From positions 1-5,442 of the forward strand of contig WJKO01000098.1 in NCBI GenBank assembly GCA_014729055.1: 5,442 nucleotides of DNA, in the 5' to 3' direction. Source of the DNA: Promethearchaeota archaeon. GTDB lineage: Archaea; Asgardarchaeota; Lokiarchaeia; Sigyniarchaeales; Promethearchaeaceae. Within the stretch, counting starts at the first letter, position 1, and every line of letters begins with the position of its first letter. Of the stretch, positions 1 to 5,442 are shown piece by piece. The notes under the pieces were generated by a model that searched no databases, had not been told where the DNA came from, and saw nothing but the letters and a program-made list of their open reading frames with translations. A program made the position numbers and the translations under genes.

Positions 1-1095
1 ATTATATGTCTCATATACTTCTTTAATGGTTTTCTTCGTTATTTCATCACTAACGCTAATGGATGCAATATCTTTCCTAAGTAGTTTCATATCTGGTTTT
101 TTGTTAAGGTTTCCCAATTCATCCATTTGACCACCATACAAATCAATTAATCTAGCTAAATTACTTGGATGCCCTACATTCATAGCACTGGACAAACAAT
201 TCTTAGAAGGTGATATCTTTTGATATTCTCCCGTTTTTAGAAATTTTGGAAATTCGTCGTTTTCATTTACAGCAGCAATGAATTTAAGTACTGGAAGCCC
301 CATGTTGTATGCAATCAGCCCCCCCATTAAGTCTCCGAAGTTTCCAGAGGGAACACTAAAGATAACGCGTTGATTATTGGTACTTGTTAATTTCATATAA
401 GCATAGAAATAATAAACGGTTTGAGGTAATAATCGCGCAAAGTTTATTGAGTTGGCAGATGAAAGATTTAAGGATTTTAAGTCAGGATCTGCGAATGCAC
501 CTTTTACCATCGCTTGGCAATCATCAAATTTGCCATCAATGCCGATAGCGGTCACATTTTCTCCTAATGTTGTCATTTGCTTTCTTTGTCTCTCTGATAT
601 CTCGTCTTTTGGATACAGAACGACCATATCCACATTTCCTTGACGATAGAATGCATCTGAAACGGCTCCACCCGTATCGCCTGAGGTTGCAGTTAATATA
701 AGAAGTCTACGACCTTGTTGTTCTAAAAAATAATTCATCAATCGGGCCATAAGACGAGCGGCAAAATCCTTAAATGATGCCGTGGGACCTTTATCCAAAC
801 GCATAAGATAATTGTGATCAAATACTTTTTCGATTGGAATCTCAAAATCATAAGCATCATCGCACAAGCGTATTAAGACCGCCTCAGGTACATATTCTTG
901 TAATAATTTGCCTGTTACGATTTTTGCTATTTCCGAGTAGTTTTTATCTCGTAAACTATCGAGTTCTTCGTCCGTTAATTTCGGTATGTTGCTTGGCATA
1001 TAAAGACCTTTATCTGGAGCTTGACCAGTGAGGATAGCATCTCTTATATTAGTTTTAGCGGCTTTATGATTAGTACTATAAAACGGAATACCCAT
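1..1095 (-). CDS. thrC: Threonine synthase, C-terminus cut off by window edge
   Basis: Threonine synthase is the PLP enzyme that converts O-phosphohomoserine to threonine and phosphate, the last step of threonine synthesis in the cytoplasm. My reverse-strand translation gives 365 uninterrupted codons from the ATG at 1095 to the window edge. The N-terminus (MGIPFYSTN, then APDKGLYMP at about 26-34) is typical of the bacterial-type ThrC with an N-terminal cap domain. The PLP lysine is K109 in TASFKDF, the motif TATSGDTGG (135-143) is a conserved PLP-pocket loop of fold-type II enzymes, and SVPSGNFGD (247-255) is a second family signature. Family members usually run to about 430-480 residues, so perhaps 60-120 are missing. 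The start is fixed by the ThrC-like N-terminus and a TATA-like box 27 nt upstream, which implies a leaderless mRNA. It follows the heliorhodopsin gene on the same strand but has its own promoter, so I do not infer an operon. Confidence 0.95.
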   Translation of the reverse strand, partial: MGIPFYSTNHKAAKTNIRDAILTGQAPDKGLYMPSNIPKLTDEELDSLRDKNYSEIAKIVTGKLLQEYVPEAVLIRLCDDAYDFEIPIEKVFDHNYLMRLDKGPTASFKDFAARLMARLMNYFLEQQGRRLLILTATSGDTGGAVSDAFYRQGNVDMVVLYPKDEISERQRKQMTTLGENVTAIGIDGKFDDCQAMVKGAFADPDLKSLNLSSANSINFARLLPQTVYYFYAYMKLTSTNNQRVIFSVPSGNFGDLMGGLIAYNMGLPVLKFIAAVNENDEFPKFLKTGEYQKISPSKNCLSSAMNVGHPSNLARLIDLYGGQMDELGNLNKKPDMKLLRKDIASISVSDEITKKTIKEVYETYN

Positions 1096-1114
1096 AATCT
1101 TTCACTTACTCGAA

Positions 1115-1130
1115 GTATATAATTTATATC
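1115..1130 (-). promoter_or_regulatory. TATA-like promoter of thrC (leaderless)
   Basis: On the minus strand this reads GATATAAATTATATAC, an A/T-only core like an archaeal TATA box. Its centre lies about 27 nt before the first base of the thrC ATG, the normal spacing from TATA box to transcription start, so transcription should start at or within a few bases of the ATG. No Shine-Dalgarno sequence of standard form precedes the ATG. The assignment rests on position and composition only. Confidence 0.6.
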
Positions 1131-1145
1131 TCAATTAAAAGTTTA

Positions 1146-1199
1146 TAGATGATTGAGAAATACTAGTCGATTAGATGATTACTCGATTAAGAGTTCATC
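1146..1199. repeat. Imperfect inverted repeat plus short direct repeat upstream of thrC
   Basis: At 1174-1199 the arms GATGA-TT-ACTC and GAGT-TCATC form a 9-bp stem with a 2-nt bulge and a 6-nt loop (GATTAA). On the plus strand a T-rich stretch follows at 1200-1210. Separately, TAGATGATT occurs at 1146-1154 and again at 1172-1180, 26 bp apart. The block sits 50-105 bp upstream of the thrC start and behind its TATA box, so it could be an operator. No plus-strand gene ends here, so a plus-strand terminator has no obvious client. AT-rich DNA yields such repeats by chance, so functional confidence is low. Confidence 0.35.
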
Positions 1200-1224
1200 T
1201 TTTATTTTTTAGTGAGTTGAATAG

Positions 1225-1253
1225 AAAAAAAAAATATATTTTTGATTATATGC
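1225..1253 (-). terminator. Poly-T terminator after heliorhodopsin
   Basis: Read on the minus strand, an uninterrupted run of ten T (1225-1234) starts about 20 nt after the heliorhodopsin stop codon and is preceded by A/T-rich sequence. Archaeal RNA polymerase commonly terminates at U-rich tracts without needing a hairpin, so this is a good candidate 3' end for the heliorhodopsin mRNA. It also supports thrC being transcribed separately. Confidence 0.6.
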
Positions 1254-2075
1254 TTAGCTTGGTTGAAAAACTCCGCCAAATACAATCCACGCTAATAATG
1301 TTTTTGCTATTAAAGACAATAATTGATATGCCCTCTCTCCAAACATGTAGTCTTTAAACTTACCCCAGCGTTTATAATATGCAAGCATTACTATTGCAAA
1401 GCAATTGAATAACACAAATTCCACAATATAGATTGCATAAACGAAATCTGGAGGCGTTCCATTCGCTCCGAGGAAGTAACCCGTTATAATGATCCAAGGC
1501 ACAATTCCGGCAACACAACCTAAAATATAGGCTGTCCATTTCACATCTTTCTTATTCTCATTACTGGGGTTCTCATTTTCCATGAGCATGCCAAACATAT
1601 TCATGAGGAAGTTAAGCATAAACATAGCAAATAAGGTCCAAATATCCGTTATTGTGAAGAACATACCTATCAGCACGATCATTACCGAACTGCTAAATGC
1701 ATATTCAAACCACCTTAAAGGATTTCTATGGTTTTTTAGATTTCGGATATATTTTTTGTTTAAGGGCCAAGCTAATAGAAAATGAGCAAATGAAGACATT
1801 AAAAGAAACGAACCTACTGCAGCACCGAGAGCGTTAAAAGTATATATCTGTTGCGGATCTAGAACTGGGGGGAATCCTTCACCTACACCAGAATAATCAA
1901 AATAGAAAGTATAAATCTGAAACGGAAAATCGATTATTGTTCCCAAGATAATCATCAATATTCCTTGTACTAAATGTAGAAGCGCCATGATTTTATTGAA
2001 TTTGGTCAAATATTCTGGTTTAATTGGAGAATCCCATTCCGTATTTAGAATTTCTGTTGTAGCTTTTTCTGACAT
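1254..2075 (-). CDS. HeR: Heliorhodopsin (inverted-topology microbial rhodopsin)
   Basis: Heliorhodopsins are seven-helix retinal proteins with the N-terminus inside the cell, opposite to type-1 rhodopsins. They have long photocycles and are thought to sense light or modulate partner proteins; most do not pump ions. The 273-residue length fits the family (about 250-275). Seven hydrophobic segments lie at roughly 25-48, 78-103, 118-140, 142-166, 179-203, 210-236 and 246-270. Compared from memory with heliorhodopsin 48C12, the key residues are all present: Schiff-base lysine K258 in SLIAKTLLAW, counterion E124 in RWFEYAFSSSVM with the SSS triplet at 128-130, H34 in LLHLVQG, H98 in SFAHF, S254, W263, and the GCVAGIVPW motif (186-194). 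The first loop (about 49-77) is long, as in other family members, where it forms an outer beta-sheet. The ATG at 2075 has a TATA box 28 nt upstream. Divergent from the beta-helix gene. I see no disabling change; family assignment is very secure, cellular role unknown. Confidence 0.96.
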   Translation of the reverse strand: MSEKATTEILNTEWDSPIKPEYLTKFNKIMALLHLVQGILMIILGTIIDFPFQIYTFYFDYSGVGEGFPPVLDPQQIYTFNALGAAVGSFLLMSSFAHFLLAWPLNKKYIRNLKNHRNPLRWFEYAFSSSVMIVLIGMFFTITDIWTLFAMFMLNFLMNMFGMLMENENPSNENKKDVKWTAYILGCVAGIVPWIIITGYFLGANGTPPDFVYAIYIVEFVLFNCFAIVMLAYYKRWGKFKDYMFGERAYQLLSLIAKTLLAWIVFGGVFQPS

Positions 2076-2099
2076 GGTGAGCGTTCTAATGATCGGATC

Positions 2100-2116
2100 T
2101 ATATAATTTCATTTCG
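2100..2116 (-). promoter_or_regulatory. BRE/TATA promoter of heliorhodopsin (leaderless)
   Basis: On the minus strand CGAAATGAAA (2116-2107) resembles a purine-rich TFB-recognition element and is directly followed by TTATATA (2106-2100). The centre of the TATA core is about 28 nt from the ATG at 2075, placing the predicted transcription start at or next to the start codon. The bases just before the ATG (GAACGCTCACC) contain no Shine-Dalgarno sequence. This is the best-formed of the three promoters in the window. Confidence 0.65.
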
Positions 2117-2170
2117 TATTTTTTATAAAGATCGATGCAAGATGACCAAAATTTCGTTTTTTTAAATAAG
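2111..2170. repeat. Pair of 20-bp direct repeats, 40 bp apart, in the divergent promoter region
   Basis: The stretches 2111-2130 and 2151-2170 both begin ATTTCGT, continue as a T tract and end in AAG. They match at 16 of 20 positions by eye and start exactly 40 bp apart, close to four helical turns. The first copy overlaps the TFB-recognition element of the heliorhodopsin promoter. The second lies between the two promoters and has no TATA box next to it. They may be paired binding sites for a regulator of one or both genes, or bendable T tracts without specific function. Confidence 0.45.
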
Positions 2171-2210
2171 TTTCATACAATTCTTTAAAAACGGGGATCT
2201 ATAAGCAACA

Positions 2211-2220
2211 ATATATACAT
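2211..2220 (+). promoter_or_regulatory. TATA-like promoter of the beta-helix gene (leaderless)
   Basis: ATATATACAT lies about 20-25 nt before the ATG at 2238, preceded by AAGCAACA, a plausible purine-rich TFB site. The spacing again predicts a leaderless or nearly leaderless transcript, and the bases before the ATG (GATTTTAAA) contain no Shine-Dalgarno sequence. The surrounding DNA is AT-rich, so the exact box is uncertain. Confidence 0.5.
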
Positions 2221-2237
2221 ATAGAATTGATTTTAAA

Positions 2238-4778
2238 ATGCTAAGAAGAAGTAGTAATTCTCATAACAGAGAAAATAATAAATATTTAGAGATTTTGTTT
2301 TTTGGTGCTCTGATTGTAACTGCATTGTTTTTTTTTGTAGAAAACGCCAATCAAACCGACAATTATATGGAAAAAGCCCCAATAGATTTTAATCCGACGT
2401 TAGAAATTTCGGGAGCTTGGACCAATACATCTATTACGATAGATAACTGGCTTACGACGAACACAACTCACTCGGGGAACTGGACATGGGCTTTAGCACA
2501 GCCATGGTGTGATGGTTTGGGAACATTCGAAAAACCCTATCTAATTGAAAACATCACCTTCAATACTCCTAGTGGTGAGAATGGACTAACGATCCAGAAT
2601 ACGCACAAATTTTACGTGAAAATTCGGAATTGTTCTTTTACGAATCTTGACTATGATACTGGAAGTGCAGGGCTACACTTGAACTATGCCTCTAATGTAA
2701 CCATATATAATTGTACGTTTGATACAAATTTTAGAGGCATCTACATTTTCTCTAACAGCGATAATAATACAATTAGAAACAACACATTAAACACAAATTA
2801 TTATGAAGGTATTTATCTCAACCATGACTGCGACTGGAATAATATATCTAACAATAAACTGAGCAATACCATCTATGATGGAAATTGGGATGGAACCACT
2901 ATTTACTTGAGGAATAATTGCAATAACAACACGATTCACAACAATACATTGAATATTGGTGAACAGAAGGGTATTGGATTGCTCACGAATTGCAAATGGA
3001 ATAATATTACTTATAATAAAGTAACAGAGCATGATAGAGGTATAGATTTGCTTTATGGTTGTAGTTATAACAATGTGCATAACAATACGTTAATGGACAG
3101 CGACCGGTTTAATTTAAAAGTTCAAGATGGAAACCACAATAATATAACGTTTAATCACTGCGATGGGTCCACACTAGACGGGTTGGTTCTCTCAAATGGT
3201 TCTTCATATGAAAATACAGATTATAATACAGTTATCAATAACACTGTTAAAAATGCCGAATATGGAAATGGAATTAATATCTATGATGTCAAATATAGCA
3301 CATTTATAAATAATACACTAGAAGACAATAAGTACTATGCATTTCAAATTGAAGACGATGCGGCTAATAATGATATTATTTCGAATATTATGCTGAATAA
3401 TGGTAATGGAGGAATGTTAATCGAAAATATCAATAATATAATCAATAATACAATTGACGGCGGAACATACGGAATAAGATGGAATAATAATGGCGGCGGT
3501 AATATTCATAATAATTCAATAGGTAATGTTGCTTATGGTTTAAGGGGTTCTTATATTGTGAATGCAGACATTGAAAACAACACAATAGAAGCATCAGATA
3601 GTGGTATGGATTTCTTTGCTGGTCTTAGCATCAAAATAAACAACAATAGCGTTTCAGGACTTAGTGATGGTGATATCTTGTGTCGAGGATGCAATAATAT
3701 CAATATTACAGCAAATACAATGGATACAAAGGGCTTAGCTTTTACTGGTGGTACTTATGATCTTGATGAATTAGTTCTCGGTTCAGATAACACAGTAAGA
3801 GGGGAAAATATAATTGTTTATGAGGATGATTCTGATATTGTGATAGATGGAAATGTAGAGACTTCATTAAACCAAATGTTCTTTCTTAATTGTCAAAACA
3901 TAGAGATTAAAAATTGTGAATTATCCGATTATAGCATCCCGGTAACATTCTTAGATTGTGAATCTGTAACAATCACAGATAATAATTTTTCTACAAATAC
4001 GATCTGTGGTATATCAGGAATTAATATTAATGACACTATTATTAATGATAACACAATTAACGATATTGATTCTAGTGTTGTTATAGATCAAGCAAATTCT
4101 TTAGAAATAGTGAACAATAATTTTACGAGAGTTTCTGGAACTGCAGTGAAAGGATCTTCTGTCTTTGAGGTACTTATCAGCAAGAACGAGTTTAATGATT
4201 ATGAATCTGGAATATACATTTATCAAGCGTCAGATAAAGTATCAAACATTAATATCAGTAGAAATGTATTCAATATTTCCGATCTTGAGGCAATTAACAT
4301 TGAAAATTGTAATGGATTCCTTATAGAAGACAACATAGCAGAAAACAGTCGCTATTTCGTCAACTTAGATACGGCTCATGCCGGAATTATTAAGGAAAAT
4401 CGTATCTATGGCAGTCAAACGATAGAGGCATTTGAGTTGTATAAAGTATATGATATAATAGTTATGATGAACGATATAATAAACATATCTGACTATGGAA
4501 TGATCGTAACTGGAATGGAAAATTCAACTATCGCTAATAATTATTTTTATAATATGGATTTCGGGATAATTTTTGATGAAGATATAGTAAACAATATCAC
4601 CATTATTGATAATATAATGGATAATATAAGCGATGTAGCGTTAGAACTTTATTATTTTGATAACAGCAGCGTTTATCACAATTTAATTAACAATTCTCAC
4701 ACGGCTATTAGCCTAGAAGATTTAGAGGGCGTGGACATATTTTATAATCGACTTGAAAATTGTTCAAGAATGGGTTAA
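2238..4778 (+). CDS. Membrane-anchored parallel beta-helix (NosD/PbH1-like) surface protein, probably truncated at 3' end
   Basis: The 846-residue product starts with a charged cytoplasmic tail and one hydrophobic segment at about 16-37 (rich in Phe/Leu/Ile), read as a signal anchor or uncleaved signal. A Trp-rich capping region follows (about 61-105, with WTWALAQPWCDGLGTF). From about 105 to the end come right-handed parallel beta-helix coils of about 22-25 residues with the pattern GIxL...N.I..NxL, rich in Asn, Ile and Gly. Dozens of N-x-S/T sequons suggest heavy N-glycosylation outside the cell. Cys recurs at one coil position (C198, C228, C252, C275). Such proteins bind or cleave polysaccharides or act in surface adhesion; I see no identifiable catalytic site and do not assign an activity. 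The ORF stops at CSRMG in mid-coil, where a residue such as Ile or Leu would be expected next, and an IS607 element begins at that point, so the stop is probably element-derived. The ATG chosen fits the signal anchor and the promoter spacing. Confidence 0.85.
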   Translation: MLRRSSNSHNRENNKYLEILFFGALIVTALFFFVENANQTDNYMEKAPIDFNPTLEISGAWTNTSITIDNWLTTNTTHSGNWTWALAQPWCDGLGTFEKPYLIENITFNTPSGENGLTIQNTHKFYVKIRNCSFTNLDYDTGSAGLHLNYASNVTIYNCTFDTNFRGIYIFSNSDNNTIRNNTLNTNYYEGIYLNHDCDWNNISNNKLSNTIYDGNWDGTTIYLRNNCNNNTIHNNTLNIGEQKGIGLLTNCKWNNITYNKVTEHDRGIDLLYGCSYNNVHNNTLMDSDRFNLKVQDGNHNNITFNHCDGSTLDGLVLSNGSSYENTDYNTVINNTVKNAEYGNGINIYDVKYSTFINNTLEDNKYYAFQIEDDAANNDIISNIMLNNGNGGMLIENINNIINNTIDGGTYGIRWNNNGGGNIHNNSIGNVAYGLRGSYIVNADIENNTIEASDSGMDFFAGLSIKINNNSVSGLSDGDILCRGCNNINITANTMDTKGLAFTGGTYDLDELVLGSDNTVRGENIIVYEDDSDIVIDGNVETSLNQMFFLNCQNIEIKNCELSDYSIPVTFLDCESVTITDNNFSTNTICGISGININDTIINDNTINDIDSSVVIDQANSLEIVNNNFTRVSGTAVKGSSVFEVLISKNEFNDYESGIYIYQASDKVSNINISRNVFNISDLEAINIENCNGFLIEDNIAENSRYFVNLDTAHAGIIKENRIYGSQTIEAFELYKVYDIIVMMNDIINISDYGMIVTGMENSTIANNYFYNMDFGIIFDEDIVNNITIIDNIMDNISDVALELYYFDNSSVYHNLINNSHTAISLEDLEGVDIFYNRLENCSRMG

Positions 4779-4802
4779 GGAACTGTTTCTCAAAACTAGC
4801 CC
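4772..4802 (+). repeat. Hairpin at the left end of the IS607-like element
   Basis: GGGTTA (4772-4777) can pair with TAGCCC (4797-4802) as six base pairs including one G-T wobble. An inner stem of GTTT (4785-4788) with AAAC (4793-4796) closes a CTCA loop, and an unpaired stretch lies on the 5' side. The fold begins at the GG dinucleotide where the beta-helix reading frame breaks off. It may be part of the element's terminal recognition sequence, or it may act in RNA to insulate tnpA. Both roles are inference. Confidence 0.4.
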
Positions 4803-5442
4803 AAACTATGACATAATAATAGTGTCTAACATCCAGATTGGATTTGGTTTATTAAAAAAACAATGCTATGTCTAAATATGTTTCCAATACGAGTTGCCGC
4901 ATCACTCTGCGGTGTGTGTACTAAAACACTCCGAAGATGGGAGAAAAAAGGTAGAATTAAGCCGAAGCGAACGAGCGGGGGACACAGAAGATATACCTTG
5001 TCGGATCTCATAAATGCAGAACTCATTTCTAATCACCTAAAACAAGAAACAAATGAAAAAAGCAAACAGACCATGGAAAAGTCCACGATTATCTATGCGC
5101 GAGTGTCCAGTCACAAGCAGAAGAAAAGAGGAGACTTACAACGACAACAAGAATGCTTAGAAATCTATTGTAAAAACCACAACATAACCCGTATCATAAA
5201 GATCGCAGACGTGGGCTCAGGGTTAAATACAAAAAGACGAGGACTTAAGAAATTGTTTCAGCTCGTAAGAAAGGGAAATGTTGCACAAATACTCATTTCA
5301 TTTAAAGATAGATTGACAAGGTTCGGGTTTAATTATATCAAATCCTATTGCAACTTATTCGGGGTAGAAATAACCGCGGTAAAAAGTAAACCAAATAAAT
5401 CTGTGCAAGAGGAACTCGTAGAAGATATGATGTCTCTTATCG
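4773..5442 (+). mobile_element. IS607-family insertion sequence, left part (continues beyond window)
   Basis: The element is recognised by its serine-recombinase transposase starting at 4863. IS607 elements insert at GG dinucleotides, make no target-site duplication and have no perfect terminal inverted repeats, so the left boundary must be judged from context. The host reading frame ends at ATG-GG (4770-4774), giving GG at 4772-4773 or 4773-4774 as the likeliest junction. Another GG at 4779-4780, after the stop codon, is the alternative. The 60-90 bp before tnpA hold a hairpin and further short inverted repeats (GACA/TGTC at 4811-4827, CCAAA/TTTGG at 4801-4847). A tnpB gene and right end would be expected past 5442, but nothing of them is visible. 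Confidence 0.8.
4863..5442 (+). CDS. tnpA: IS607-family transposase TnpA (serine recombinase), 3' end cut off by window edge
   Basis: TnpA catalyses excision and insertion of the element through a covalent phosphoserine link to DNA. It has the reversed domain order that defines IS607: a MerR-like helix-turn-helix at about 7-52 (CTKTLRRWEKKGRI, then TSGGHRRYTLSDL), followed by a serine-recombinase catalytic domain from about 73. Within that domain IYARVSSHKQ carries the nucleophile, S82 by alignment with gamma-delta resolvase S10, and R80. DLQRQ follows, and KDRLTRF supplies the conserved D149, R150 and R153. All residues expected of an active enzyme in this part are present. 193 codons are visible out of a usual 200-220, so only the C-terminal end is missing. 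The start could be the ATG at 4863 or the in-frame ATG at 4878 (MFPIRVAASL); the latter better fits the family's N-terminus. Neither has a Shine-Dalgarno sequence. By eye the coding sequence is less AT-rich and less Asn-heavy than the adjacent beta-helix gene, consistent with foreign origin. Confidence 0.93.
   Translation, partial: MLCLNMFPIRVAASLCGVCTKTLRRWEKKGRIKPKRTSGGHRRYTLSDLINAELISNHLKQETNEKSKQTMEKSTIIYARVSSHKQKKRGDLQRQQECLEIYCKNHNITRIIKIADVGSGLNTKRRGLKKLFQLVRKGNVAQILISFKDRLTRFGFNYIKSYCNLFGVEITAVKSKPNKSVQEELVEDMMSLI

Noticed and set aside
452..1031. Open frames of 60-65 codons on the plus strand at 452-643 and 834-1031
   Set aside because: They lie antisense within thrC, whose minus-strand frame carries clear catalytic motifs. 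They show no promoter and no recognisable domain.
1175..1785. Open frames on the plus strand at 1175-1357 and 1582-1785
   Set aside because: They are antisense to the heliorhodopsin gene or its downstream spacer; their composition mirrors the AT-rich complementary codons and they have no family signature.
1254..2075. Type-1 ion-pumping rhodopsin (bacteriorhodopsin/proteorhodopsin-like)
   Set aside because: The helix-3 motif has a Glu counterion with SSS rather than a DTD/DTE-type pump motif, and the GCVAGIVPW and SLIAK signatures are those of heliorhodopsins.
1..2075. thrC and heliorhodopsin as one operon
   Set aside because: They share a strand, but the 158-bp spacer holds a T10 tract after the first gene and a TATA-like box for the second, so separate transcription is more likely.
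2787..3080. A 97-codon open frame on the minus strand
   Set aside because: It is the complement of the repetitive Asn/Ile-rich beta-helix codons, which read as Ile/Val-rich nonsense on the other strand.
2700..3240. Recurring AACAAYAC-type DNA motifs considered as a CRISPR array or satellite
   Set aside because: They are short, imperfect and in frame with the N.I..N.L coil pattern of the protein; there are no conserved repeats with unique spacers.
4805..4862. A distinct TATA promoter for tnpA
   Set aside because: The A/T-rich stretches at 4807-4822 and 4846-4860 are at poor distances from both candidate start codons and cannot be told apart from background AT-richness.
4826..5026. A 66-codon open frame on the minus strand
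   Set aside because: It is antisense to the helix-turn-helix domain of TnpA, which is the clear coding frame here.

Overview
The window reads as AT-rich archaeal chromosome carrying three host genes and the left part of a mobile element. The archaeal assignment rests on three things. All three host genes have an A/T-rich TATA-like box centred about 24-28 nt upstream of the ATG and no Shine-Dalgarno sequence, which is the layout of leaderless archaeal transcripts. One gene is a heliorhodopsin, a family common in archaea and monoderm bacteria. The third is a large Asn-rich parallel beta-helix surface protein of the kind abundant in Asgard (Lokiarchaeia-like) and some Thermoplasmatota genomes. 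I lean towards Asgard, but the lineage is an inference and was not tested by any search.

Layout: (1) 1-1095, minus strand: threonine synthase thrC, cut by the window edge so that its C-terminus is missing. (2) 1096-1253: a 158-bp spacer with the thrC promoter, an imperfect inverted repeat, and a T10 tract on the minus strand just after the heliorhodopsin stop. (3) 1254-2075, minus strand: a complete 273-residue heliorhodopsin with the retinal Schiff-base lysine (K258), the counterion glutamate (E124) and both signature histidines. (4) 2076-2237: a 162-bp divergent promoter region with two sets of direct repeats. (5) 2238-4778, plus strand: a membrane-anchored beta-helix protein of 846 residues that ends abruptly in mid-coil. 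(6) About 4773 to the end, plus strand: the left end and tnpA of an IS607-family element (MerR-like helix-turn-helix followed by a serine recombinase domain), cut by the window edge.

How the parts relate: thrC makes threonine and appears independently transcribed. The heliorhodopsin and the beta-helix protein are divergently transcribed from one short control region, so shared regulation is possible but unproven. The IS607 element most likely inserted into the beta-helix gene at a GG dinucleotide and supplied its present stop codon. The rest of that gene should then lie beyond the far end of the element, outside this window. A TnpB-type nuclease gene is expected downstream of tnpA but is not visible here.
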